Of a stretch of 64,000 nucleotides of DNA, positions 1 through 12,963 are shown in pieces (within the stretch, counting starts at the first letter, position 1; every line of letters begins with the position of its first letter). This stretch comes from Aphrocallistes beatrix. Lineage: Eukaryota > Porifera > Hexactinellida > Sceptrulophora > Aphrocallistidae. A program made the position numbers and the translations under genes. Under the pieces are notes generated by a model. The model was given only the letters and a program-made list of their open reading frames with translations, ran no database searches and was not told where the DNA came from. The stretch covers positions 2,790,001 through 2,854,000 of the forward strand of contig OY725498.1 of assembly GCA_963281255.1 (NCBI GenBank), given 5' to 3'.

Positions 1-2285
1 AACCCCCGAATATTTGATCATTTTTATAAATATTTGTTCAGATCCGACCATTAGTTCGTGAGCTAACGCTTAACATAGGTAAAGTTCAGGCATAATACCT
101 CTCTATAGTCCCGCGATGTCATATCTTAAAAACTATTGCAGATATATAATCTATTATAATCTTAAATGAAACGATATATTCGAAAATATATAGGTTCCTC
201 AATCATCCCTTCGTCAAAAAATTAATATTTCTCAACTTATGATTGACTTGATTGCAATTCAAATTCTATGGAGAAATTTGAATATTTTAGAAAATGGTGA
301 ATCTAATCATGAAATATATATCCAAATGTGGCTATTATGCTAAATAATGAATTCAATTGTCGTTAAGAATGTGTGCATAAAGATTGGAGCACTTTTCATA
401 ATTATTTTGAAATTTCTGCCCTTGTACCTCCCAGATTCGGTAAAACCCCATTTAGCGTCCAAAAAGAGATATCTCTATCTCTGTAAATATAAGCCCAAAT
501 TCTTAGTTCTCACTTCCTAATATACTTTTTAAAAGGGTATATATATGATTCATTGATATTAATTGCACTTCATCCTATGGAATGTTAAGTTTTTAGATTT
601 TTGTCATGGGATGACGTAGCATTTTTCGAAAATCCTAACTTTGAAGCTAAAAGTCGTAGACTTTCGTTCTAACTTCCTAATATACTTTTTGGAAGCTCTT
701 TATTCATTCTAAACTGATGGATTATACTTCGTAGTGCTAGGAATATGAATTATTACTCACAATTATCTTAAAATAATCTGGTTTAGGTGCCCCAGAAAAT
801 GTAGATTTTCAGTGTACTTTTGGTCTTTTTCTGCAAATTTGTGTTTGAAATATACCTAAATCATCAGTATAAATGCCTGTGAATGCTTTTTTTCATTTTT
901 AATAGTTCATTTTACATTGTTCTTAACATCTAAACTTAAAATCTCCATATCTCGGGACTTTAAAAATTGACCTTCTTTAAAAAATAAAAAGTCAGAATTG
1001 GTTTAAGATATACGTTTGAAACTTTCAAGAGTAGTTCCAAATCATTAGGCGATCAACGCAGGAACACTCGATTTTCGATATCTTATAACTTGGTGATTTT
1101 ATTCCTGATTTACTAAAAAAACACGTTTTTGTCGGTTTTTCAGGCACCATAAAATTTACAATTTTTGTTTAACTTTATTTTAACTTTTTAACTTTATTTT
1201 GGTCCTATGAAGTGGCAAATATGATAGACTTTCTATGATTCGATTTTGGAAGCATTTGTTTCCTTGGCATGTCTAAATTTTCTGAGTCGACGGGTTTCTA
1301 CCATTAAGATGTGCTTACGAAAAACGAAATAAACAGACTTTGATACACTACAGGGTGGCTCATAAGTTATGTGACAAGCTTCATTAGGTATAAAATTTCA
1401 AACAATCTTGGCTATACTCAAACAATCTTAGCTATTATGGTCTTTAGAGATTCTAGATCGAATATTCTCAATGATTTTAGTAGACTTTTCCAGTCTAAGA
1501 CCTGGGACTGTGTTTTGTATGGTGATTTTTATGGGGAAAAAATGTGTCCTGGCACGCAGCGAAAATCGAGTATCAGGACCCACTGCTTTTCAAATGATCA
1601 TTCTAGAGTCTTCAAATTCTACGAAAAATTGACTCTTACATTTCCCTCGAACACTCTAAATTTGTAGAAAATAGGATGTTTATATCAGTACATATTGAGA
1701 ACCATTTGGATCAGATTTTCGGTGATATGAAAAAAAGTGCAATTTTGGTTGATTTTGCAAAATGTACCTAATTTGATCTTGAGAAATAATAACTTTCTCT
1801 CGTTTCTGATGATGAATTCAATGAATTTATGAAATATCTCCATGGTGAATGAAAGGTATCTGGTGCTAAATCGTCACAGGACATCGATGATAAAGACATT
1901 TTTACAGAAGTAGCGACCTTGATTCTCGATTTGAGCTGCGTGCCAGGACAAATTTTTCCCCCATAAAACTCACTATACAAAACACAGTTCCAGGTCTTAG
2001 ACTCGATAAAGCTATTAAAATCATTGAGAATATTCGAATTACAATCTCTAAAGATCATTATAGCAAAGATTGTTTAAGTATAAATCATTTTATACTTAAT
2101 GAAGCTTGTATCAGAACTTATGAGCCACCCTGTATATCTCAAAAACTAGAAATGAGACTCAAAAGCGGTTTGGAATGCATAAGTATTTCTAGACGGAGAT
2201 ATGTGCCCGCGCTTAACATCTCTTATAGCTCAACTTTCATCGTATGATGTATGCCAAATAATATGGTTTTCCGCGGGTGGTATCC
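1..2285 (+). mobile_element. R1 family copy A (TTAA-flanked inverted-repeat element), 5' end outside the window
   Basis: The right end, GGTATCC at 2279-2285 followed directly by TTAA, matches the ends of three other copies here (27551-29333, 38239-40337, 54937-55437). Internal stretches also recur, for example 'atgtcatatcttaaaaac' and 'tctcaaaaactagaaatgag'. The full-length copy has terminal repeats starting GGATACCGCCCTCGAAAA. A TTAA target site is used by piggyBac and Kolobok transposons, but I see no transposase, so the superfamily is open. The copy is interrupted by the foldback element 1351-2132. Confidence 0.75.
1351..2132. mobile_element. Foldback MITE, Tc1/mariner-type target site (TA)
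   Basis: Ends are CAGGGTGGCTCATAAGTT and its inverse AACTTATGAGCCACCCTG, with TA on both outer sides. Long inverted arms continue inward (caagcttcattaggtata near 1377 against its complement near 2095). The full-length R1 copy at 27551-29333 has the empty site: its sequence reads straight across the point where this element sits, with a single TA. Open frames inside are arm artefacts. A truncated relative starts at 17134. Confidence 0.85.
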
Positions 2286-2289
2286 TTAA

Positions 2290-3593
2290 CAAGACAATAA
2301 CATTGTAACGCTACCAAAATATGTTATCCATATACTACATAAATGAGCAAGATCACATATATCAGTTGATTTAACCAAAACAAATAAATATCAAACTTCT
2401 GCGAAAGTATTATTTTTATCTGAAAGCTAAATCTGTTTGATCTATAAAATTCAACATATAATAATTATTCGACCACTCAACTGCATATAATTAATGCGTT
2501 AAAATATTTCAGTTCAACTCCATAATGCTGTTCTTCACCAGTTCTCTTTCGAAAAAAGGAACGCTTATTCTTTGTAAGTATCCTTGGGACTTTAAAGAAT
2601 GCTAAGCTATTAGTTCCGATTCTGTTATTGGTATTTTGAAAACTTTGGACTTTGGATGGCTATTTAGGTGTGATTTCTAAAATATCACTATTTCGAAATG
2701 TTTAGGGCTCTCAAACCCAAATGGAAGCTTATCATATAATGTTTGAGAAGAGAATAATAATGGCGCTTTAACTAAGTTGTATAGTTTGCAAATTTTAACA
2801 TTAACATTGCACAAAAACCAAAAAGTCATGGGTAGACATCCGTCCATCTTCTTTACTATGCACCAATTCAACTTAGTCTTCTTTGGCAGTGCTCTTTAAC
2901 TATTTACCAATCACTATGGTATCTTCCATTGTTAAGTGAGTAAGTGACTGCTTTTAAAAATTAATACAAAGTGGTATAATACAGTTTGATTCGAAAGGGA
3001 TTGGCACCAAATTTAAATACTAGGATTTTGAAAGTGAGATTCATTAACGCACGATTTTTTTAAATATTATTATAAGAAGGTTACAGCGCTAAAAATCACC
3101 ACATAGTGTTTTTAAAATATATGGAATACTTACAATACAAGTGCAAACTGCAAACTTAGTATTTCTCAAAGGATATTTCAAAAGTAAACAGTAACATATA
3201 TTAGTGACATTTCAGATTATTTTAGAATAATTTCATTTAGTAGTAGTTAGAAGATTTTCTTATTAACAATATTTCTTTGTTATTTCTCACATATTTAATT
3301 TACTATCGTATATTCAACAAATAGAGTCATTTTTGTTAATTTGCAAACGAGTATTTCTTACATAAACTGAAAAATCCATGATTCAATGTCTATACAATGA
3401 GCTTACCATTTATTAAAAGAATATTGAAAAGTTTCCTATAAACTTAAAAAAATACCCGGGTATTAAAATTCGAGAATTCGTCGATACCCCTAGTGAAAAT
3501 ATTCCACTCGTGTAGGATAACTATTTCCAATTCTGTCAAGTCTGTGAATTCTTGAGTAGACAGTCTCTGATTGAGTACCACCCCAGATATTTT
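2290..3593. other. AT-rich stretch without recognisable gene
   Basis: No coding similarity, tandem array or paired inverted repeat was recognised. Short open frames here are at chance level for this base composition. Confidence 0.5.
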
Positions 3594-3639
3594 GCCAGCT
3601 TACTCACCGGACTTAAACCTGTCCGGTGAGTAAGCTGGC
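3594..3639. repeat. Perfect 19-bp hairpin inside the Tc1 relic
   Basis: GCCAGCTTACTCACCGGAC at 3594-3612 is the exact reverse complement of 3621-3639, with an 8-base loop. Both arms encode the transposase motif PAYSPDL, one on each strand, so the hairpin is a short inverted duplication of coding sequence. Confidence 0.9.
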
Positions 3640-4430
3640 CATTCCAATAACTTCAGATGTTGACTCCCTTTCCATGATATACTGAACTCCGATTTATGAA
3701 TCGGAGAATTGTCCTACCATATCCATCCATCTGGATAGTATACATCTATAATCTCAATTAAACACTCATTCGGGGTATCAATGCACATCTTGGAAGTGAA
3801 ATTAGCCGTGGAGACCTTCAATAAAGTATCCCCTTTAGCCGAAATAACATCCCATATGTGTAGCTTTGATGCGTAACTTTTCATCCTAAAAGGGAATTTT
3901 CTTTTGCTTTCGTACACATCCCCACGCTACCTCGATTTAGCAGGACGGAACGTTCGTCTGTGAAATAGACGCTTTTCCAGTTGTCTTTGATATGACTTTT
4001 TACCATTGAACTCTCTCCACACCATGTTTCATGTGTAATAAATGGTCCCATGGGGGGGATTTATAGTTGAAACTTTGAGTAACTCGATAGACGTAGAAGT
4101 AGACGGAGCATTTGAAAACGCAAGATTGGCGTGAAGAGAGCGTATACATAGTTTTGAGAAATAGTGTAGAGTTCTTATGATTGATTTTTTATGCGAAAAG
4201 CTAGTAACTCTATGGCATCCGCTGAATTTTTAGTGTCCCAAGTAAAAATGTTAGCTAATTTGTATGAGTTTTGAATTACTCGATTACATCTGCATTGATT
4301 TCCCAAACTACCGGACAGCCATCTGAACTTAATATTTCCTGCTGAAGTAGTCCCTACATGAATTTTTAATGTCTTCCTTTGATCAAATTGAGTCATTCTA
4401 AAATCTAATACGTTCAAAGAAGGCATTCAT
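3594..4430 (-). pseudogene. Tc1/mariner-type transposase relic
   Basis: Read on the minus strand, the pieces follow the order of a Tc1 transposase. First comes a 'YFTDE' block near 3975 with the first catalytic aspartate, then 'KLHIWDVISAKG' (about 3860), then 'YYPDGWIW' followed by a stop and 'DNSPIHKSEF' (about 3715-3680; second catalytic region), then 'LLEWPAYSPD' near 3635. The reading frame changes several times and has in-frame stops, so it cannot encode an active enzyme. The 3' end collapses into a perfect hairpin at 3594-3639. The C-terminal third and both terminal repeats were not found. Confidence 0.7.
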
Positions 4431-5412
4431 AACCGAGAAATATGAGACAAATCTGCTTTGAAGAACTTGATTTTAAAATTTTAATTTTTCCTATAGCGAA
4501 GAGTTTTCAAAAGGCACTTCATAAAATGTAATTATAAAGACTGCTTACAGAAGTCAACCTTGATTTGTGGACATAATATGCAACAAGATTAGCTAATATG
4601 ATACATGAGAAATTGCATTGTACTCAATTGGCAGATTAATTTTTGAATTGCAAAAAGTCCAATACTTTTGAAGCAGACTACAAATAAAATCGCAAGGTGT
4701 CGGATTTAAACAAAATTCAAGGTGCACGATAGGTGCCATGTGACCCAGCTCAAGCGGAATACATTTGTCCGGGTAGTGTATAAACATGGTATCAAAGTAC
4801 ATATATCCGTTGTCAAAATTTTGATTAGTCATCATATCATTTCGCAACACGTGATTTTAAGGGCCATGGGCCTTATTCACTAACAATACTTAAGTTTTGC
4901 TTAACTTAAAACTTAAGTATAACTTAAGCAAAAACTAAGTATTTGTTTAACTTTATGCAAAAACTAAGTATTTGCTTAACTTTAAGCAAAATCTAAGTAT
5001 TTGTTTAACTTTAAGCAAAATCTAAGTATTTGCTTAACTTTAAGCAAGATCTAAGTATTTGCTTAACTTGAAAAACGGCTAAGAATTTGCTTGCTTTAAA
5101 AAAAATGTTAAGAATTTAATACTTTTGAATTATCCAAATACTGTAATCACTATCAAGTTCATGGTTAAATTATATGAACAATAGTCCTATTAAATAGTTA
5201 TAAATTTCTGAAGAAATATTATAGTTTAGTTAGATTTCATTGCTTCTGCACTAAGTTTACTTGAGATTGAAATTGAAATTGAAATTATTGAAAACAGTTA
5301 AAGTCGCCAAAGAGTTTTTAGGGATCGACTTAACCCAATTGAGGCATATTCTGACTTCGATTTTATCGCTAGATACAAAATAACGAAGTATGTATATGTT
5401 TGTAAACCTTTG

Positions 5413-6002
5413 AGCAAAATTTCCATCAAACTTCATCGATCTACTGCTCGTTCCCACTCAATTGCTCCAACAACACAACTAGCTGTAGCTCTGCAGTTCT
5501 TAGCTACTGGAACGTCTCAGACAGTTATCACATCCGCACATGAAATCTCGCAAACGTCTGTATCGAGATGCGTAACTGCTGCGACTAAAGCATTAACAAG
5601 CATAGCTCCAGCATATATCAATTTTCCGAATACAACTCGACAAAGGGTCATTCAAGAATATTTCTTAAAAAATACAAATTTCCACTAGTTCTAGGATGTA
5701 TTGATGGCTCCCATATTCCCATCCTTGCGTCATCAACGAATGAAGATATATATGTTAACCGAAAGGGATTTCACTCTATAAACATCCAAGCAATTTGTGA
5801 CCATGAATTTCGCTTCATCAATGCTGTTGTCAAATGGCCCGGCTGTACTCATGATGCTTTTATTTGGCGTCAATCAGGCATCAACCGGGAGATAACAAGT
5901 GGTGGGATTGAAACTCTCCATGGGTGGTTCTTAGGTGATAGTGCGTATGGATTACGTTCTAATTTAATGACTCCTATGTCATGGATATATTTAGACAATT
6001 AG
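5413..6002 (+). pseudogene. HARBI1-like DDE transposase, frameshifted and truncated
   Basis: The N-terminal part (5440-5685) resembles the helical region of Harbinger nucleases: 'QLAVALQFLATGTSQ' then 'ISQTSVSRCV'. One base is missing near 5684, after which frame shifting restores 'GCIDGSHIPI' (first catalytic D), 'WPGCTHDAFIW' (second D) and 'LGDSAYGL'. The frame stops at 6000-6002, before the third acidic residue. A direct duplication follows immediately, so the 3' coding end was lost. No ATG precedes the first recognisable block in frame. The MYB-like partner protein that Harbinger elements often encode was not found. Inactive. Confidence 0.8.
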
Positions 6003-6214
6003 ATTATTTACGCATCTCAATCACTCTTCGAAAACGTTTGTATACTAATAATTTTCTAGCAGTTATTCGCCAACTTCCATTTAGATTATTTTAATACGTC
6101 ATGAATATATTTAGACAATTTGATTCCTCACGCATCTCAATCACTCTTCGAAAACATTTGTATTCTAATAATATTCTAGCAGTTATTCGCCAACTTTCAT
6201 TTTAATACCACAAT
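5979..6214. repeat. Direct duplication of about 115 bp
   Basis: The block 'atttagacaattagattatt ... attcgccaacttccattt' (5987-6093) is repeated with about 10% change at 6107-6214. It replaces the 3' end of the Harbinger transposase. Confidence 0.85.
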
Positions 6215-7090
6215 GATAGAACTGACAAAACACTCCTAGCGCGTCAATGATTCATATAACAGAAATAAATCAAACTGCCTACAAGCTTTTATACTAATTT
6301 ATAGATCGACGAAACACGATTTACAAAATATTTTAAGAGTTAAGTCAACCCCAGACATGACTTAAGTAAAAAACTAAATATTTGCTTAAGTTTAAGCAAA
6401 TACTTAGTTTTTGCTTAAAGTTTAAGCAAATACTTAGTTTTTGCTTAAAGTTAAGCAAATACTTAGTTTTTGCTTAAGTTTAGCTTAGTGAATACCAACT
6501 TAAGCAAAACTTAAGTTTAACTTAAGTTTTGCTTAAGTTTAAGCACATTTAAAGTTAAGCAAACTTAACTTCTTAACTTAAGTTTTGCTTAACTTAAAGT
6601 TAAGCAAAACTTAAGTTGAGAAGTTTAGTGAATAAGGGCCCATGTTAGCGATGTAACTGTTTAAAGCTTACTTAAGATGTTTTAATGCATGAATATTGTG
6701 TAAAAACTAGATTAGTATGAATTGAATTGAAAAAATATACACTTTTTAATAGGATGTTGTTACAGTCCTGCGTTTTTATGGTATAGTTTTGAGCTATTTT
6801 GCCATTATCATGCAAAATATAACAACTAAGTCTTCAAATTTGACAATATTTGATAGACAATATATTAACTCCTAATAAGTGATTGTACAATATGAACTTC
6901 AAAATTCATAGACTATAGTTTTGCGGCAATTTAGTATTTTTGGGCGCATTCTTACGAGGGTTACTACGAAAGTTTCTGGACTAGCATAGTTATCGAATAG
7001 ATATCATTCCAATAATCGGTAATTTTCTAGAGGCACAAATTATATAGCTACATATCAAATTTCAATTATCTACCTATAGTTTTTACGGAT

Positions 7091-7805
7091 TTTATGCAAC
7101 CTCAATTCTGAATAGTTTCGACATATTTCATATGTTGCCATGGTTTGAAAGAATAGGTTTTGGAGAGATACGTTTCTATGACTACAAGAGGGGGTTATCT
7201 ACTTGAGAATCACAACTTTTGTTTAGAACATTTGGGATGTTTCTCTCTCAAGATGAGCTGTCTTTAGGTGGTTTGCTTAATTTAGACGTATAGGAGAACC
7301 ACTTCTAGTCGAACCGCGGCCTGAACCTCCTTCGCTGGCGGTCCACGAAGAATTGGTTGATAGACCAAGACCACTGATGGTCGACCGAGAAATTAGAGAA
7401 GTATGAAATTTTTTGGTGGTTTTGAGTTCTTGGAGTCCCTTTGTCCAAAATTAAACCTATGCCACTTTAGCATGTTTGGGCCATTTTTCTTATGGAAGTA
7501 AATATTTTGTGGACGCCTGAATAATTCGGATTCCGCATTCATGAAATCCTATTAAATGATCATGTAGAGTGTTGATTTATGTTTATTTGAACTCATGGAA
7601 TATAGGAGAGCAAAACAAAAGGTCACTCGATGGGGTTACTGGGATATTTGAGATTGGAATATTGCACATTCCTGCGTCGTCAAGGAAAATATTCAACCCT
7701 CAAATTTCTCCAAATTTAATGCAGATTACGAATAGCAACATTAATACCTAATTGAGTATGTTATGGCTGTTCCAAACGGGATTGGCAAGCATGGGCATTT
7801 ACAGT
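7091..7805. other. Stretch without recognisable gene
   Basis: Moderately AT-rich unique-looking sequence. A slightly GC-richer block at 7310-7400 has no recognisable product. Confidence 0.4.
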
Positions 7806-7974
7806 CAGGGGTGGTCACAGGAATTTTCCAAACCGGGGCAAGGTGGGGGCGGAAAAAAACATCCGGGGACCTTTCTATGATTTTGGCTTAGTTGGTCGAA
7901 TGAAATCCGGGGCCGCAGAATCAAACTCGGGGCAAATGCCCCGGATGTTCCCTCACCACCTGGGATCGCCCCTG
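7806..7974. mobile_element. hAT-type MITE with perfect 8-bp TSD
   Basis: The element starts CAGGGGTGGTC and ends GATCGCCCCTG, flanked on both sides by TTTACAGT (7798-7805 and 7975-7982). The interior is a foldback of 'ccggggca' blocks. It sits 19 bp outside the left end of the P-like transposon. Non-coding. Confidence 0.9.
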
Positions 7975-10900
7975 TTTACAGTATATTCCAAAGCATAGCC
8001 TACTAAAGATAAGGCCTGATTTTACTTTTTATTTTTTCAGTTTCAATATCACGAATAACTAGTCCCAACTTTTTAGTCTGTATTTTTGTATTCCTCATTT
8101 GTACTACCAGTTTTGTAATAATATTTAAGATAATCCAAAAGGAACGATAAAGTGTATATATTATCCCTATGTTCATAAGCGTAAACTTTCCAATTTTCAA
8201 CCAAACCTTGGGGGGTCCGCCCCCCCCAGAATGGATACTTTTATGCTTATGCTTATGTCACATGATTTATTATACAGTATATAATTTATTTGAGACCTCA
8301 CTATTTTATAGATACCGACCAGTTGAAGAAAGTGTTCCTTTGTGCTAAACATTTTGATGCTGAGGATATAATTGATATACTATCATCATGGTTCCCCTAT
8401 TATTCTTTCAATCAAACGTATTACCGATGTTCGCCAGATAAGCACGCTAATAGATGTATTTGAAAAACATGAAGCCGATTCAGTCGATACTGGTTAGTAC
8501 TATTTTCTATTTTTCATGCCTATAATAAATCCTTTTTAGATATATTTATTTTCTAGAGGTAAAACAGAGCATTTCATCCCTGAAACAAGCAATCCTATCG
8601 CTTGAAGTGATCTATTCAGAATCAGGTAAAATTTATAGGTTTAGAATTTTCATATTTCTATCCACTTGTGTGACATTTATTCTACCTTTAATTCTAGGCA
8701 CTTACAGGTTTCCAGTTTTACTGCCTCAACTTTATTTCATACTTGGTCATCTAGAAAACTCAATTGTGAAGAGAAATAGACGACGGTATAACATGATAAC
8801 TATGATTTTATCACTTAAATCCCACCTGGCATCACGTTCTTATTATATGCAACTTCGGAGAATGGATTGCATTACCTTGCCACATGAATCTTCACTAAAA
8901 CGATTATATTCCAACTTTGGTCTGGATACAGAATTCCTTATTTGAGAGCTGAGACTACAGAATTTAATGAATTGGAACGTCATCTCTGCCTGAACATGGA
9001 TGAAATTCATGTAAAGTCTAACATTACCTATAAAGGTTAGTTTGACATTGTAGTAACTCATTGATTTATTATTATTCCTACTTTTCTAACTACTTTTCTT
9101 TAGCTGGAAAATTTATTGGCAACGTAGAGTGTTCTAAAGATTCTCTTGAGGTAGAACCTGCCAAAACAATTCTCTGTTTTATGGTGTCCAGTTTATCGAA
9201 GAAATGGTCCACAGTAGTACGTCTATTGCCTTTATCTAATCCGAAAGCATCTGATCTACTCCCGATTACACTACAAGTTATCAAGGATATAGAGCAGTTA
9301 GACCTATTTGTAGATGTGATAGTTTCAGATAACTATCCACTTAATGTTAACTTATTCAAATTACTTGGCAATAGTAAGGAACTTCTAGCATATGTACCAC
9401 ACCCAACTAATAACAAACCGCTATACTTGCTCTTTGATTTTGTTCATATATTAAAGAGTATCAGGAATAACTGATTAAATCAAAAAGATTACAATTGTAC
9501 ATTCACATTTCCGTGTTTTCAAGATATCTGCAATTCCATCTATCCAGTTAGACAGTCAAAAGCAGCTCTTCAGGTAACAAAAATTTAATATACTAGGAAC
9601 TCGATACAATATCAGTCTTTCATTCGTATTTCCTATAGGATTTGAGGTTACTCTATAAATTTGAAAAATTTTCTGTGGCAAAGATTGCTCCACGGTTGAC
9701 TTACAAGGCTTGTTGGCCATCTAGTTTGGAACGGCAGAGTGTATCGCTTGCACTCAGGATTTTTGATGAAACGGATGTAGCTGCACTTACTATTAATCAA
9801 TCTCATGTTAGAGAAGTCGACAGAACACAAACTAATAGTTTCCTCGATTTAATTTGTCGTGTCTGGAAAATTTTCAACATAAACACAACTTGGAAAGGTC
9901 ATCAACGATCAGGATTGTTTTCCACTTAAACTAAATGATACACGATTTCAGCTATTATCTACTATTGTTATTTGGCTAGAACAGTGGAGAGCATTACCAA
10001 TTACTCATGGCAAGTTGACACCTCAAACTTTCACGAGCTTTCGTCATTCATGTGTGACGCTGCCTAAACTTGTTAATTATTTGACGAATGAGTGTAAATT
10101 TGCTTATGTGCTTACATTCTTTGTCCAGAATGATCCTATCGAAAACCATTTTGGATTATACAGGCAAATGTCAGGTTCTAATTATAATGTATCAGTATGC
10201 CAAGTGTTGGAGAGTGAAAGAGTGTTGAAATTGTCTAACATTCTTAAACTTTATAATAGGCAAAGTGTTATTAGAAAGGATAGAGAATCTTTTATGGGCT
10301 TTCTCAATACTTTTATTACAGAAAAAGATTCAGCATCTGATCGTAGCCAAAACTACTTTATTGACTTAGCTCTATATGAATCAATTATAACAAGTGAAAT
10401 CACAAATCCAAATCTAGAGACAAGGCAAGCTTTAGCTTTTATTGCTGGTTGTGCGGCATTTTCATCGATGAAAAAGTTCTCAAAGAGTTAAGAATTGTGT
10501 ACAGAATGTATTTTCTTTTTAACCGAGGACAAATATATGGTAATTGAAGAAGCTGACTCCTCTTTTGGATTAATTCAACTTCTAGATCGTGGAGGATTAA
10601 AATGGCCATCGCAACTAGTTTTTGCAGCTGTTTGTACTCTTTGGAAAGTATTTATTCAAATAGAGCAGTCCCCTGTTCTTTTGAAAGACTTCCTGATTTC
10701 CAATTCGAGATCAATATTAGTTCAACTATCCATTTTTAAAATTGAAAGTGAGGACATTGATGATTGGACTTATGAGTGTACTAACTGTTTTACTGAAGGA
10801 AAGTCGATGCCATAGGCATAGCGTCAGTAGGGCAAGGTGGGGCACTTGCTCCACCACTTTTTATTAGGAATGGGACGTATATTCAACATTCTCGGTTCCG

Positions 10901-11320
10901 GACGGAGCTGAAAATCAGGGGGAGCTCCATGGATGCCAATGCGGATGCGGAGCTCCTCTCATTCCTACTTCTTATTCAACCAATTTAATGTGATCTTAGT
11001 TAAACTTTATTAGCTTGTGCACGTGGCATGTAGTTCATTGCAATGGCTGCTCACATCGAGAAGATAGATATTTCAGACTCGGAGACGAGAGCGCTAGCGA
11101 CTGAAACTGAGAAGAGGACTAAGACCAAAGGTGAAAAACCAAAAGTGAAGCATGCATCACTTCTTACATATTGGGGGAGATCCGGGAGGGATTCAGTTCC
11201 GAAGAACCGCGAAACTGCCAGTGCCTACTCGCAAGAACCTGCCGAAGGTGTTGATTCACTAGGACAAAACCAAAATTCCGACTTGGACGACCAACTTGAA
11301 CGGAAATCATGGATTTTGAT

Positions 11321-11830
11321 CAGAATTTGAATGGGATTTTGATCAGAAAAACAACTGTGGATTTTGATCAGAAAATACGGATTTTGATCAGAATTTTGAA
11401 GGAGATTAAGATCAGAATTTCGTAGTCGGATTATGATCAGAAATGTAGGAATATGATCAGAAATGTGGGAATAAGATCAGAATTGGCAACTTTGGAACAG
11501 AAATTTACATTCTGATCCAATTCCATCAACATTGGAGGAATTTGATCAGAAAAATGGGATTGTGATCAGAAAAGTGGGATTTTGATCAGAAAATATGCGG
11601 AATTATGATGAGAAATATTGGGATTTTGATCAGAAATGTCGGATTATGATCAGAAATTGTGTGGATTATGATCTGAAATTGTGTGGATTATGATCAGAAA
11701 TTGTGTGGATTATGATCTGAAATTGTGTGATTATGATCAGAAATTGTGTGGATTATGATCAGAAATGTCGGATTATGATCAGAAATTGTGTGGATTATGA
11801 TCTGAAATGTCGGGTTATGATCAGAACTTG
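11321..11830 (+). repeat. TGATCA-unit tandem array, left arm
   Basis: Degenerate repeats built on 'ggattttgatcagaa' and 'ggattatgatcagaaat', spaced about 15-22 bp. The inner part (11640-11830) approaches the regular 20/22-bp alternation of the right arm. Confidence 0.9.
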
Positions 11831-12963
11831 TTTCGAGGAATAGTATTATACACTTATGCTGAAAATATCAAGTTTCTCCCATTTACCAATTCTTCAATCA
11901 ATTCTGAACAACACAAAAAAGCCCCAAAAAACCCCAAAACAAATCACAGGGGTCTCCAACCCTTTATGCCTTGAAGGCCACATCATTGAATAAAAGTTTC
12001 ATCGAGGGCCTCAACTTCTTCGATATGTATGCGAGATATTACGCTATAAGGCTATTTACTTTATTGGATTCAGAAAATTGATAAAATACTCCGAGGCCTG
12101 AAAAGAATCCTTTATAATGAGGGTATGAAACAAAAAAAATAAAATGTCGGCCGACAGACCGATAGTGCAGCTCCGGGGCGAGAGAAATGTACATGAAATA
12201 AAAATGAGCGCTGAGATTAATCAGTAGCAATGATTGATTTTTTTATTCGAAATTGATTTACGAAAAAGGTGTGAAAATATACACATAAATATAGTATATA
12301 CACATGCATATGCCCAGTGAATTGTTCACAATTCGGGTTCTATGATGTAAGAATTGAATTCTACATGTGAAATACCCTACAATGGTCGTTGAGATCTTAT
12401 TTCTAGCATAAAATTGAATTTTAACTAAAAGGTGTGAAAATATGAATATATACATATAAAAACATGAAATTTCGAAAAGAAACGGTGAAGTGCACATCTA
12501 CACCATATAGAGATATAGCATGCCGAATTTGAAGTTAATCCGCCTGCTAGATATCTCGAGCTGGCGCGTACGGACATACGTACGTACATTGCGTACGTTA
12601 CGTACGTAATCTCGCCCCGGAGCTGCACTATCGGTCTGTCGGCCGACATTTTATTTTTTTGTTTCATACCCTCATTATAAAGGATTCTTTTCAGGCCTCG
12701 GAGTATTTTATCAATTTTCTGAATCCAATAAAGTAAATAGCCTTATAGCGTAATATCTCGCATACATATCGAGGAAGTTGAGGCCCTCGATGAAACTTTT
12801 ATTTAATGATGTGGCCCTCAAGGCATAAAGGGTTGGAGACCCCTGTGATTTGTTTTTGGGTTTTTTGGGGTTTTTTTTGTGTTGTTCAGAATTGATTGAA
12901 GAATTGGTAAATGGGAGAAACTTGATATTTTCAGCATAAGTGTATAATACTATTCCTCGAAAC

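Larger units (their letters stand above)
4868..6641 (+). mobile_element. PIF/Harbinger-type transposon
   Basis: Left end GGGCCTTATTCACTAA and right end TTTAGTGAATAAGGGCCC form inverted termini. Adjacent CATG/ATG on the flanks leaves the exact target duplication ambiguous. Both subterminal regions carry tandem repeats of a motif like 'aagcaaaaactaagtatttg' (4905-5100, and inverted at 6360-6600). Between them lies a broken HARBI1-like transposase. Length is 1.77 kb, short for an autonomous element. Confidence 0.8.
4570..7090. repeat. Foldback-family copy split by the Harbinger element
   Basis: Bases 4780-4866 (tatccgttgtcaaaattttg ...) and 6642-7000 (ttgttacagtcctgcgtttt ...; cttcaaatttgacaatattt) match successive parts of the left arms of the palindromes at 29575-30615 and 34759-35790. 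The Harbinger element 4868-6641 lies exactly between them. The second arm is not evident here. Confidence 0.55.
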
